A stretch of DNA of 64,000 nucleotides from ZC4RG29 sp036563875 (GTDB taxonomy: Bacteria > Bacteroidota > Bacteroidia > Cytophagales > Cyclobacteriaceae). Numbering within the stretch: position 1 is the first letter of the stretch; each line of letters opens with the position of its first letter. Made by a program: the position numbers and the translations under genes. Positions 17,751 to 25,786 of this stretch are shown here, in pieces. The DNA lies in the NCBI GenBank assembly GCA_036563875.1, contig DATCLO010000061.1, positions 1-64,000 of the forward strand, written 5' to 3'. A model generated the notes under the pieces. It saw nothing but the letters and a program-made list of their open reading frames with translations, was not told the DNA's origin and ran no database searches.

Positions 17751-18332
17751 ATGGATCAGAATCGTCTATTCCCGGTTTTCCTCAAGCTGGAGGAGTTACA
17801 CACGTTGCTCGTTGGCGCGGGTAATGTTGGCCTGGAAAAGCTCACTGCAATTTTGAAGAATAGTCCCGAAGCCCGGGTCACTGTCGTTGCTCCATTCATT
17901 TCAGAAGGAGTGCGCGAACTGGCGGTCTCGCATCCTCGCGTGCGGCTTGTCCCGCGAAAATTCCGCCGCACCGATCTGGTCGGTGCCGACGTCGTTATCC
18001 TCGCCACGAGCGATCGCGCCCTGCATGAGCGGATCCGTAAGGAGACGAGGAAAAGGGGAATCCTGATCAATGTGGCGGACACGCCGGATTTGTGCGACTT
18101 CTATCTGGGCTCAATAGTCACGAAAGGAAATCTTCGCATAGGCATATCAACGAACGGCAAGTCGCCCACCATCGCCCGTCGCCTCCGCGAGTTCTTTGAG
18201 CTTGCACTACCTGACGAAGCCGACGAACTGCTCGCCAACATGAACCGCATCCGCGACCGCATCGCTGGGGACCTGAAGGAGAAAGTCAGAGCGCTGAATG
18301 AGATTACGGCGTCGTGGCTGGAGAGAAAGTAG
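17751..18332 (+). CDS. Precorrin-2 dehydrogenase / sirohydrochlorin ferrochelatase (Met8/CysG-N type)
   Basis: 193 aa. NAD-dependent oxidation of precorrin-2 to sirohydrochlorin, with ferrochelation likely, completing siroheme. The Rossmann motif LLVGAGNVGLEKL is near residues 19-31. ILATSDRALHERI, NVADTPDLCDFYLGSIVTKGNLRIGISTNGKSPTIARRLRE and the helical tail match the Met8 family. It starts 6 bp after cobA stops. With the two genes before it, it forms a complete siroheme-plus-apoenzyme operon. Confidence 0.93.
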   Translation: MDQNRLFPVFLKLEELHTLLVGAGNVGLEKLTAILKNSPEARVTVVAPFISEGVRELAVSHPRVRLVPRKFRRTDLVGADVVILATSDRALHERIRKETRKRGILINVADTPDLCDFYLGSIVTKGNLRIGISTNGKSPTIARRLREFFELALPDEADELLANMNRIRDRIAGDLKEKVRALNEITASWLERK

Positions 18333-18348
18333 GCAGTTGGCACGGCCC

Positions 18349-18372
18349 TAACGTAAACACGTAAACACGTTA
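18349..18372. repeat. Octamer repeat ACGTAAAC with TAACGT/ACGTTA hairpin ends
   Basis: TAACGTAAACACGTAAACACGTTA: two direct ACGTAAAC units bounded by 6-bp inverted arms. Its last bases are the stop codon of pyrE. It lies between the convergent siroheme operon and pyrE and may act as a weak terminator. Confidence 0.55.
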
Positions 18373-19020
18373 CCTCCTCCAATTCGCCGGGTCCACCCTC
18401 CACGCTTTCAACGATACGAGTTGTTCCTGGGTGATGTACCTCTGGTCGATCGCATAGCGCAACAGGTGGCTGTAGTCAGAGAGGCAAATTAGCGAGGTGT
18501 CTGCTTCGTAAAAATTCTTGCTGGCGACGTCGAATCCATAGTTGAAGACCGAGACCATGCCGATCACCTGGATGCCGCGTTCGCGAAGCGCTTGTACGGC
18601 CCTCAGGGAACTTCCTCCGGTTGACACCAGGTCTTCCACCACAACGGCACGGTGTCCTTTTACAATGCGGCCCTCGACGAGGTTTTCCATCCCGTGCTCT
18701 TTGGGTTTGGATCGTACGTAGATCATCGGAAGATTCATGGCCTCTGCCACAAGTGCTGCCTGTGGGATACCGGCTGTTGCGACGCCGGCGATCACCTCGG
18801 CTGTGAAATAATTTTCTCGGATAGCCGAGACCAACCCTTCCTTGATCTCGCGGCGAATGTCGGGATAGGAAAGCGACAATCGGTTGTCGCAATAGATGGG
18901 CGACTTCCACCCGGAGCTCCAGGTGAAGGGTCGTTCGACATTAAGTTTGATGGCTTCAATTTGAAGAAGGAGGGAGGCGATACGGGCTGCCGTCCGCTCC
19001 TGAACTTTAATGATCGGCAT
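18370..19020 (-). CDS. pyrE: Orotate phosphoribosyltransferase
   Basis: 216 aa, normal length. Converts orotate and PRPP to OMP in pyrimidine synthesis. The PRPP-binding motif is AVVVEDLVSTGGSSLRAV. FTWSSGWKSPIYCDNRLSLSYPDIR and IAGVATAGIPQAALVAEAMNLPMIYVRSKPKEHG are the PyrE substrate and loop regions. The frame is open for 86 more codons upstream, but MPIIKVQERTAARIASLLLQ at 19020 fits family starts, and the upstream part looks non-coding. It is divergent from a NUDIX gene, with a 133-bp shared promoter region. Confidence 0.95.
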   Translation of the reverse strand: MPIIKVQERTAARIASLLLQIEAIKLNVERPFTWSSGWKSPIYCDNRLSLSYPDIRREIKEGLVSAIRENYFTAEVIAGVATAGIPQAALVAEAMNLPMIYVRSKPKEHGMENLVEGRIVKGHRAVVVEDLVSTGGSSLRAVQALRERGIQVIGMVSVFNYGFDVASKNFYEADTSLICLSDYSHLLRYAIDQRYITQEQLVSLKAWRVDPANWRR

Positions 19021-19153
19021 GGTCGAAATATAGGGTTTTGGAGAAAGGTTTCCACCATTTTGAAAACGCCCGGGCAAAAAACGTGGGCGATGCTTGCCCG
19101 CGAGGAAATTATTTATTCTTTTGCGAACATGGTGGCGCTTAACCTGATTTTTC

Positions 19154-19849
19154 ATGATTGTTTTCATCAACGATATCCCCGTCCGGTTGTTGAAGGGTAA
19201 TGAGGAACCGGACCCGGGACATGTTAACGTTAGCATAGATGCCGCCACCGGCCCAATCTCCCGTGCCTCACTGATCAATCACGTCCACATCCGCAATGTC
19301 AGGGAGAAGGACCTCGATACCATCCTCGATTATCTGAACTCCAACGTTCCTACAGCGCTGCTGTCGCTTTACCTGTCCATACCGGAATACGACAAGGTGA
19401 AGGCATATTTCAAGAAGAAGTTTAAGGTCATAAAGGCAGCCGGAGGATTGGTACGCAAGAAGGAAAAATTCCTTATGATCTATCGCCTCAAAAAATGGGA
19501 TCTGCCGAAGGGAAAAAAGGAAAAAGGGGAACGTTACAAGGATACAGCCATTCGTGAGGTCGAAGAAGAATGCAACATCACGGTTAAACTCGATCGGAAG
19601 ATCTGCACCACCTGGCACACGTATACCATGAACCGTCGACCGATGCTGAAAAAGACACGATGGTACGCAATGGATGTCGTAGACGACAACCGTATGAAGC
19701 CTAACGTCGACGAAGACATTGAGGAAGTTCGCTGGATGCGGAAGAAAGAAGTTTACCACGCACTCGATCACTCGTACGAGTCAATCAGCTACGTCTTTCA
19801 GCAATACTACGCACTATTTGAGTTGAAGATCCCTCCTCAGAGTTCGTAA
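19154..19849 (+). CDS. NUDIX hydrolase with N-terminal extension
   Basis: 231 aa. The NUDIX box is complete at about residues 120-142 (G-x5-E-x7-REVEEEC). It sits in a domain running from AAGGLVRKKEKFLMIYRLKKWDLPKGK to about 210. The first 90 residues (VFINDIPVRLLKG...VREKDLDTILDYLNS) are an additional domain common in Bacteroidota homologues and of unknown role. NUDIX enzymes hydrolyse nucleoside diphosphates linked to other moieties; the substrate cannot be read here. The 3' end overlaps the convergent coaD gene by 13 bp. Confidence 0.88.
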   Translation: MIVFINDIPVRLLKGNEEPDPGHVNVSIDAATGPISRASLINHVHIRNVREKDLDTILDYLNSNVPTALLSLYLSIPEYDKVKAYFKKKFKVIKAAGGLVRKKEKFLMIYRLKKWDLPKGKKEKGERYKDTAIREVEEECNITVKLDRKICTTWHTYTMNRRPMLKKTRWYAMDVVDDNRMKPNVDEDIEEVRWMRKKEVYHALDHSYESISYVFQQYYALFELKIPPQSS

Positions 19850-20292
19850 GGCAGGAATTTCGATACGTCGCCGCCGTAGAAATGCACCTCCCGGATAATG
19901 GAGGAGTTGATCGCGGCATATTCCGGAGAGGTAATCAGAAAAACAGTCTCAAGTTCGTTGTTCAGGTATCGGTTTACCTGTGATATGCTGTTCTCGTATT
20001 CAAAGTCCGTCGTGTTCCTCAGCCCTCTCAAAATATAGCGCGCTCCATGTTTCCGGGCGAACTCCGCGGTGAGTTCCTGGAATGTAGCCACACTTATCGC
20101 GGGATAGTCGGCAAACGTTGCCCGTATCTTTTCAATCATGTAGTTCAGTTCGAAGTACCGCGTCGTCTTCTTGGTATTGTGGCCCAGCGCGATGATGATT
20201 TCATCGAACAGTTTTAGTCCACGAAGGACGATGTCTTCATGTCCTTTCGTAAAAGGATCGAACGAACCGGGGAAGAGGGCGATTTTCTTCAT
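19837..20292 (-). CDS. coaD: Phosphopantetheine adenylyltransferase
   Basis: 151 aa, family-typical. Transfers AMP from ATP to 4'-phosphopantetheine, the penultimate step of coenzyme A synthesis. The nucleotidylyltransferase motif is IALFPGSFDPFTKGHEDIVLRG (TxGH with H18). The conserved YILRGLRNTTDFEYENSISQVNR and the C-terminal SSIIREVHFYGGDVSKFLP are present. It is downstream of the DUF3822 gene (11 bp), a conserved pairing in Bacteroidota. Confidence 0.96.
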   Translation of the reverse strand: MKKIALFPGSFDPFTKGHEDIVLRGLKLFDEIIIALGHNTKKTTRYFELNYMIEKIRATFADYPAISVATFQELTAEFARKHGARYILRGLRNTTDFEYENSISQVNRYLNNELETVFLITSPEYAAINSSIIREVHFYGGDVSKFLPYEL

Positions 20293-20303
20293 AGCGATGC
20301 TCG

Positions 20304-21191
20304 CTATTCGAGGAGGTGCATCCCATATAGATCCAGGTACTGATGATCCTGGATTTCGTCAAAGGGATATCCGAACTGCAGGAAGCGCGGACGCGCCCCG
20401 AACGTGACATTGTTGATGTATTTGTAAAACTCGTGATAGTGCGGCGAGTTTTTGCCAAGATAGCCCCACAACACCACCTGACTCGTCTGCTGGTCCATGT
20501 TCAGCGTTTTCATGACCATCATGATATACTTCACGTAGTCCGGGAATTGCTTAATCACGAACTGATTGTAGAAAATCAGCCGGTTATTGGTGCAGGACAG
20601 AATGTGCAGCTTGAAACGGTCGATGAAAATATAGAGCGGATTATCCTGACGCGAGGATGCGTAGTCCATTACGCTTTCGATCAGGCAGGCCGACTGATGA
20701 AGAAACACCGGCTGCCTTGACGGATACATGCGCGTGATCCATTCTCTCAGGTCGCGCGGGATAGCGAATACGGTTTTGGCCTCTGCCCTGGGATTGTTGA
20801 CGTACAGGACGTCTTCGGTTACAGTATCAGTCGCTGCATTAAAACCCAGGTAATCCGTCGCAGCATCCGCAATGAAGAGTGTGTCAGGCACCTGGACGAA
20901 TTTCGCGTTCTTCACCGATACCTTTACCTGGTTCCAGAAGCCAGCTTTCAGTAGTTCGTGAGAGTCGAAAATCAGATCAAGGACCGACATGAGGTCCTTG
21001 TGTTGTTGCACGCTGGGGAGGACGTAATCTTCGAGCCACAGCAGTCGTTGCTCGGCTGCGCCGACAACCGCCACCTGCAGGTCGCGCAGGCCAACGTGGA
21101 TGAGCAGGTTATAAAGGTGAAGGTTTTCTTCGTCAAACCGCTCGTCCTTGATTTTTTTGATCAGCTTATACTGAAGGCCCGTGGTCTGCAA
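20304..21191 (-). CDS. DUF3822 family protein
   Basis: 295 aa, cytoplasmic. The family is recognised from YKLIKKIKDERFDEENLHLYNLLIHVGLRDLQVAVV, the middle DNPLYIFIDRFKLHILSCTNNRLIFYNQF and neighbour coaD. The fold resembles ASKHA/actin-like proteins of the PilM kind, but I see no ATP-binding residues that would prove activity. The likely start is a TTG at 21191: no ATG exists until about residue 70, and the TTG follows the previous stop as TAA-T-TTG, suggesting coupling. Function unknown; the constant link with coaD hints at a housekeeping role. Confidence 0.85.
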   Translation of the reverse strand: MQTTGLQYKLIKKIKDERFDEENLHLYNLLIHVGLRDLQVAVVGAAEQRLLWLEDYVLPSVQQHKDLMSVLDLIFDSHELLKAGFWNQVKVSVKNAKFVQVPDTLFIADAATDYLGFNAATDTVTEDVLYVNNPRAEAKTVFAIPRDLREWITRMYPSRQPVFLHQSACLIESVMDYASSRQDNPLYIFIDRFKLHILSCTNNRLIFYNQFVIKQFPDYVKYIMMVMKTLNMDQQTSQVVLWGYLGKNSPHYHEFYKYINNVTFGARPRFLQFGYPFDEIQDHQYLDLYGMHLLE

Positions 21192-21192
21192 A

Positions 21193-22005
21193 TTATTCCC
21201 AGTTACCCGATGTATTGACGTCCGTCTTTGATCCGAATTGGAGAGGTTGTCTGTTCCTGGCTTCGTTAGACGGCCTGCGGTTCGGGTTGATCGGAGCCGG
21301 ATCCCACACGTGAATAACGTCTACCAGCAAGCCATTACGGTCAATTTTACCCGTGTAGATACCGAATTCCTTGCCCGAGCCGGGAACAATGTTCAGTTGA
21401 CTGATATCCATGTTGGGATCGAACTGCCAGTCCCAGAGCGTGATAAGATATTGCCCTTTGGTAACCTTGTCGCCGGGATTCACTTTCGCAAGATCGCTGA
21501 TAGTTCCCTTTTCGAGGAACGCAAAGTCTTCCACGCGTCCGTTGCTTTCGCGGCGGAGAGAATACGACTTGCCTCCCTTAAATACCTGATCACCGACCTT
21601 TGCACCAAAGCCCAGGAACGTACCGTCGTCTGCCGAATTAATAGTTGTGGTTTTCTTGAAGATTCGGTCTTTCGCGGGAACGAATCCCAGCGTATCGATT
21701 TGCACGCGAATGCTGTCCCGTCCGTAGCTGAGGGGAATGATCGTTTCAGTCCGTACGGTGATGGGTACTTGAGCCGTTTGGATGAAATTGATCAATGAAT
21801 CCCAGTTCGAGGTGTATCGGCCGTGCTGCTCCCTGAATACTTTTTCCGCTTCACGAATTACGGCGAGCTTCGCAGTGATCTGAGCCTCGGTTACCTTAAT
21901 GGATTCCTGCTCTTTAATCGTCGTGCTGATGCTGTTCCAAAGGTACCCCGCCAATGCGATGGCGACTAAGAGCAGTACGATCGATACGATTTTAGTAACG
22001 TTCAT
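21193..22005 (-). CDS. Membrane-anchored protein of unknown function
   Basis: 270 aa. A single N-terminal transmembrane helix (about residues 7-25, IVSIVLLLVAIALAGYLWNS) is followed by a coiled segment (EQESIKVTEAQITAKLAVIREAEKVFREQHGRYTSNWDSL), resembling the start of type IV pilin-like or GspG proteins. The remainder is beta-rich and periplasmic. No catalytic motif is visible. The reading frame ends 1 bp before the DUF3822 start, so the three genes (this, DUF3822, coaD) form one operon. The pairing of a pilin-like anchor with a PilM-like fold is suggestive, but only inference. Confidence 0.7.
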   Translation of the reverse strand: MNVTKIVSIVLLLVAIALAGYLWNSISTTIKEQESIKVTEAQITAKLAVIREAEKVFREQHGRYTSNWDSLINFIQTAQVPITVRTETIIPLSYGRDSIRVQIDTLGFVPAKDRIFKKTTTINSADDGTFLGFGAKVGDQVFKGGKSYSLRRESNGRVEDFAFLEKGTISDLAKVNPGDKVTKGQYLITLWDWQFDPNMDISQLNIVPGSGKEFGIYTGKIDRNGLLVDVIHVWDPAPINPNRRPSNEARNRQPLQFGSKTDVNTSGNWE

Positions 22006-22078
22006 TCTTACAGGTTTAAGAGTTACAATAATAAAGATTTTGGCCGTTAAATCGCAATATGAACCCGCAACGGCGGTC

Positions 22079-22555
22079 TTATATTTTCCAATATCCGTAG
22101 GCTGTTTTCAAGCTTTCCGGAGTGCTGAAAATCCGGAAGATCCCGTGTTTTTCCGATGCCTTCACCTTGCCGAGTTCCTCGAACGACATGAACCGCGCCG
22201 CGGTGATGATCTGTTTATCGGGCGGCAATTCGGGATCAATGCCCTTTCTGAGGGTTCCATCCCTCTGTTCCACCTCAAAAAACAGCTCTATGGCGTGCAG
22301 GGGCGTGTTCAGGTACTCAAACACACATAAAAACCGGCCGGTTTGTACCTGCAGGCCCGTCTCCTCCCGGAATTCCCGCTCGATTGTCTCCGGAACGGTT
22401 GATCCGAACTCCACGCCGCCCCCGGGAGGAGCCCAAAAATCGCCTTCCGTAAGGCCGACGTGGTTGACCACCAGCACGCTGTCCCCATGCCAGCAAATGC
22501 CGCAGGCCCGGACCCTGACGCGGTTTCCATATATTCCGTCGATTTCAGGGACCAT
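22079..22555 (-). CDS. NUDIX hydrolase
   Basis: 158 aa. The NUDIX box at about residues 45-68 has the full G-x5-E-x7-REFREETGL pattern (GGGVEFGS...). It is preceded by RVRACGICWHGDSVLVVNHVGLTEGDFWAPPGG. This resembles MutT-like or ADP-ribose pyrophosphatase-like members; the substrate is unassigned. It is a monocistronic gene, divergent from the DUF1573 gene. Confidence 0.88.
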   Translation of the reverse strand: MVPEIDGIYGNRVRVRACGICWHGDSVLVVNHVGLTEGDFWAPPGGGVEFGSTVPETIEREFREETGLQVQTGRFLCVFEYLNTPLHAIELFFEVEQRDGTLRKGIDPELPPDKQIITAARFMSFEELGKVKASEKHGIFRIFSTPESLKTAYGYWKI

Positions 22556-22651
22556 CGGTGGTTACCTTTTGTTTAAATACGAAATCGAACTAAAAGTCAC
22601 GTCAACCCCGAAAATTCACGTGGATTGGCAATATTGTTGTACGATCTGTCG

Positions 22652-22659
22652 TAAATTTG
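22652..22659 (+). promoter_or_regulatory. -7 box TAAATTTG upstream of the DUF1573 gene
   Basis: Perfect match to TAnnTTTG, 19 bp before the start codon. No TTTG lies at the ideal 19-bp spacing upstream, so only the -7 element is supported. Confidence 0.4.
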
Positions 22660-22678
22660 AGCAAAAAAACAGCGCATC

Positions 22679-23083
22679 ATGAAGCACGTCATATTTTTCG
22701 CGGTTTGCCTTGCCACATTCTCAGCGTATAGCCAGGAGGTGGCCAAGAAGGAAAATGGTCCCGTCATCACCTGGAAGGAAAGCAGCTACGATTTCGGCGA
22801 CATCCGTGCAGGAGAAAAGGTAGAACACACCTTTGTCTTCACGAATACGGGTAATGAACCTCTCATCATCACCAACGTTCAGGTTACCTGCGGTTGCACT
22901 ACTCCTAAAGGCTTCCCGCGTGATCCTATCGCTCCGGGACAATCGGGTGAGATTACCGTTGCCTTCAACAGCGCCGGTCGGGTAGGAAAACAGAATAAGG
23001 TTGTAACGGTTGTGTCAAATTCTGTGGGCAACACGAACCAGATTTCGTTCACTGCGAACGTGCTCAGGCCAGAGAATCCGTAA
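22679..23083 (+). CDS. DUF1573 domain-containing secreted protein
   Basis: 134 aa with a signal peptide (MKHVIFFAVCLATFSAYSQ). One immunoglobulin-like DUF1573 domain follows: SSYDFGDIRAGEKVEHTFVFTNTGNEPLIITNVQVTCGCTTP...GQSGEITVAFNS. The VTCGCTTP motif is the family hallmark. It is exported to the periplasm or outer surface; the function is unknown, with structural similarity to ASH/MSP-like binding domains. It is followed by a strong intrinsic terminator. Confidence 0.92.
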   Translation: MKHVIFFAVCLATFSAYSQEVAKKENGPVITWKESSYDFGDIRAGEKVEHTFVFTNTGNEPLIITNVQVTCGCTTPKGFPRDPIAPGQSGEITVAFNSAGRVGKQNKVVTVVSNSVGNTNQISFTANVLRPENP

Positions 23084-23100
23084 AGCGATCCGATATCATT

Positions 23101-23496
23101 CTAAGAGGTCCTTTCAGGACCTCTTTTTTTTGCCACACCCAGAGCGAGCAGCAGCCATCCTGCGATGAAAGCCGTGCCTCCAAACGGTGTTATCGCTCCG
23201 AATGCGGGTATGTCAAGAATGGAAAGCACATACAGACTTCCGCTGAATACCAGCACACCACCCGCGAAACACCAGGCTGACGCGCGCAGGAGGCCCGACA
23301 TTTCCTTTTGTGACGAAAGCCCTACGGCCAGAAGCGCAAGGGCGTGATAAAACTGGTACTCAACCGCAAGGTTATAGGTGTCGAGGCGTCCCAAGGCCAC
23401 CAGCCGATCCTTTAAAGCGTGAGCGCCAAAGGCGCCCAGAGCAACGGCGGTCATACCCGCTAGCGCGCCAATCACAAGGGTGTTTGTTCTATTCAT
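23101..23496 (-). CDS. DUF423 family inner-membrane protein (YgdD-like)
   Basis: 131 aa with four predicted transmembrane helices, the usual size. LVIGALAGMTAVALGAFGAHALKDRL is the family start motif. YQFYHALALLAVGL, ASAWCFAGGVLVFSGSLYVLSIL and ITPFGGTAFIAGWLLLALGV are the remaining helices. Function unknown. The last seven residues (RGPERTS) are encoded by the stem-loop that terminates the opposing DUF1573 gene. The gene follows yggS on the same strand after 24 bp. Confidence 0.92.
   Translation of the reverse strand: MNRTNTLVIGALAGMTAVALGAFGAHALKDRLVALGRLDTYNLAVEYQFYHALALLAVGLSSQKEMSGLLRASAWCFAGGVLVFSGSLYVLSILDIPAFGAITPFGGTAFIAGWLLLALGVAKKRGPERTS
23104..23131 (+). terminator. Intrinsic terminator of the DUF1573 gene
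   Basis: Stem AGAGGTCCT (23104-23112), loop TTC, stem AGGACCTCT (23116-23124), then a run of T. It lies wholly within the last codons of the convergent DUF423 gene. Confidence 0.9.
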
Positions 23497-23520
23497 GATT
23501 TTGATTCGGTGAGCTGGGCT

Positions 23521-24186
23521 TCAACTTCGTTCGCCAAATATTGCAGATCCGATTCTTACCAGCGTGCTGCCTTCCTCAATGGCAATCTGATAGTCACTAC
23601 TCATACCCATCGACAATTCGGTAAAGCGCACATTAGACGGCGTGTTCATGGTCTTTATCTTGTCGAACAACTCACGCAGCCCCCGGAACTCACGCCGGAT
23701 CTGTTCCTCATCGTCTGTCAGCGTGGCCATACCCATGAGGCCCCTGATTTCAACATGGTGCAGATCTGCTGTTGTTGGTGACGTTACGACTTCGGGAACT
23801 TCGTCGGGACCAAATCCGAATTTCGTTTCCTCTTCTGCGATGTGTACCTGTATCAGGCAGGGTATTACCCGGGACACACGCTCGCCCTGCCGGTTGATCT
23901 CATGCAGAAGTTTTACGCTATCTACCGAGTGAATGAGCGCGACAAAATCTGCAATGTATTTTACCTTGTTCCGTTGCAGGTGGCCGATCATGTGCCACTC
24001 AATGTCGGCGGGAAGCTGTGGCTGCTTTTCCACCATTTCCTGCACGCGGTTCTCTCCAAAAATCCGCTGACCCGCGTTGTATGCCGCCATAATTTTGTCA
24101 ACCCCATGTGTTTTGCTGACAGCCACAAGCCTGCAGCCGGCGGGCAATGTACGGGTTAATCGCGATATGTTATTTTCGACATTCAT
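23521..24186 (-). CDS. yggS: YggS-type pyridoxal phosphate homeostasis protein
   Basis: 221 aa. Binds PLP through the lysine of LVAVSKTHGVDKI (K25) in a single-domain alanine-racemase-like barrel. FGENRVQEMVEKQ, WHMIGHLQRNKVK, HSVDSVKLLHEI and the phosphate-binding end ELSMGMSSDYQIAIEEGSTLVRIGSAIFGER are all conserved. It controls cellular PLP and amino-acid balance rather than catalysing a known reaction. Divergent from the GH3 gene. Confidence 0.95.
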   Translation of the reverse strand: MNVENNISRLTRTLPAGCRLVAVSKTHGVDKIMAAYNAGQRIFGENRVQEMVEKQPQLPADIEWHMIGHLQRNKVKYIADFVALIHSVDSVKLLHEINRQGERVSRVIPCLIQVHIAEEETKFGFGPDEVPEVVTSPTTADLHHVEIRGLMGMATLTDDEEQIRREFRGLRELFDKIKTMNTPSNVRFTELSMGMSSDYQIAIEEGSTLVRIGSAIFGERS

Positions 24187-24232
24187 TCCGTAATTTTGAC
24201 ACCCCGTTGGGGATCAAAACAGCTGCAAAAGT

Positions 24233-25786
24233 ATGGCTATACTGGGAGAATTGCTCAAAAAAGGCATTCGCATCCGCGAAATGCTTGAGCAGGAATACTC
24301 CTCGCCGTTCGATCTTCAGAAAAAGGAGCTCAAAGAACTTTTGATCGCGGCCAGCCAAACCGAGTTCGGAAAGCACTATGGCTTTTATGATATCCTCCGC
24401 GCTTTCCGTGCCTCCCCCCGCGACTTTTACCAGGAATTCAAGACGCGCATCCCGATTCACACGTACGATGCCATATTTAACACATGGTGGAAGCGTTGCC
24501 TCCAGGGCGAACGCAATGTGTGCTGGCCGGGTCGGGTAAAATATTTTGCACTGAGCTCCGGCACGTCCGAGGCATCATCGAAATACATACCGGTGACCAA
24601 GGACATGACGAAGGCGATTCAAAAGACAAGCATCCGACAGATTCTTACGCTCTCCAAGTATGACCTTCCGGCACACATCTTCGAATCGGGCATTCTCATG
24701 CTGGGTGGGAGTACACACCTGAACCACCGGGGCAGCTACTTTGAAGGCGACCTGAGCGGCATCCAGGCAGCACGATTGCCTTTCTGGTTTCAACACTTTT
24801 ATAAGCCCGGAAAACAGATTGCGAAGACGCGCGATTGGGATGCGAAACTCGATAAAATCACGCGTAAGGCTGTCGACTGGGACATTGGGATCATCGTCGG
24901 TGTCCCTGCGTGGATACAAATCCTGATGGAGAAAATCATCGACTACTACCGCGTGCCGAACATTCACGAAATATGGCCCAACCTCGAAGTGTATGTGCAC
25001 GGGGGAGTGTCGTTCGAGCCGTATCGCAAGGGATTTGCTAACCTGCTTGGCAGGCCAATTCACTACATCGAGACTTATCTCGCCTCTGAAGGATTTATTG
25101 CCTTCCAGGCATACCCTAACCGGAGGTCGATGCGCCTTGTGACGAACAACGGAATCTTTTACGAGTTCGTCCCCTTTGAGGAAAAGAACTTTAACAGCCA
25201 GGGCGAGATCCGGCCTGATGCGGAAACGCTGCTCATCGACGAGGTTGAGGAAGGGAAAGAGTATGCTCTCCTTCTCTCGACGTGCGCCGGAGCATGGCGT
25301 TATCTCATCGGAGACGTTATCCGCTTCACCTCGATAGAAGAAAGTGAAATTGTTATCACGGGCCGCACGAAACATTTCCTGAGTCTGTGCGGTGAACACC
25401 TGTCCGTAGACAACATGACGAAAGCAATTGGTCTGGTGGCAGACGAACTCAACATCAGCGTACGCGAATTTACCGTCGCCGGCATACCGCACAACTCGTT
25501 GTTTGCGCATCAGTGGTACATTGGAACCGACAGTCAGGTTGATCCTGCTTTGTTCCGCGACCGCCTGGATGCAACCTTGAAGAAACTCAACGACGATTAT
25601 GCTGTTGAACGCAGCGCTGCATTGAAAGACATCTTTGTCGAAGTCCTTCCGACACAGCGTTTCTACGAATGGATGGAGTCGAAAGGCAAAGTAGGGGGAC
25701 AGAATAAGTTTCCTCGCGTGCTTACCAAGGCACAGCTTGAAGACTGGGTGTCATTCCTCGGCGTACGCCAGGAACTTCCGCGTTAA
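24233..25786 (+). CDS. GH3-family protein (acyl-acid amido synthetase-like)
   Basis: 517 aa. The family is best known from plants, where GH3 enzymes adenylate and conjugate hormones such as auxin or jasmonate with amino acids. Visible motifs: FALSSGTSEASSKYIPVT (ATP-binding loop 1, SSGTS), YLASEGFIAFQA (motif 2 position) and YRYLIGD-like WRYLIGDVIRFTS (motif 3), followed by a mobile C-terminal domain (ITGRTKHFLSLCGEHLSVDNMTKAI). All three nucleotide-binding elements are present, so it should be active. Substrate unknown. It overlaps the end of the convergent batA gene by 4 bp. Confidence 0.92.
   Translation: MAILGELLKKGIRIREMLEQEYSSPFDLQKKELKELLIAASQTEFGKHYGFYDILRAFRASPRDFYQEFKTRIPIHTYDAIFNTWWKRCLQGERNVCWPGRVKYFALSSGTSEASSKYIPVTKDMTKAIQKTSIRQILTLSKYDLPAHIFESGILMLGGSTHLNHRGSYFEGDLSGIQAARLPFWFQHFYKPGKQIAKTRDWDAKLDKITRKAVDWDIGIIVGVPAWIQILMEKIIDYYRVPNIHEIWPNLEVYVHGGVSFEPYRKGFANLLGRPIHYIETYLASEGFIAFQAYPNRRSMRLVTNNGIFYEFVPFEEKNFNSQGEIRPDAETLLIDEVEEGKEYALLLSTCAGAWRYLIGDVIRFTSIEESEIVITGRTKHFLSLCGEHLSVDNMTKAIGLVADELNISVREFTVAGIPHNSLFAHQWYIGTDSQVDPALFRDRLDATLKKLNDDYAVERSAALKDIFVEVLPTQRFYEWMESKGKVGGQNKFPRVLTKAQLEDWVSFLGVRQELPR

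Noticed and set aside
19021..19278. N-terminal extension of pyrE
   Set aside because: Low-complexity and overlapping the divergent NUDIX start; MPIIKVQ at 19020 matches family starts.
24575..25510. Minus-strand open frame of 311 codons opposite the GH3 gene
   Set aside because: Composition is shadow-like and all conserved motifs are on the plus strand.
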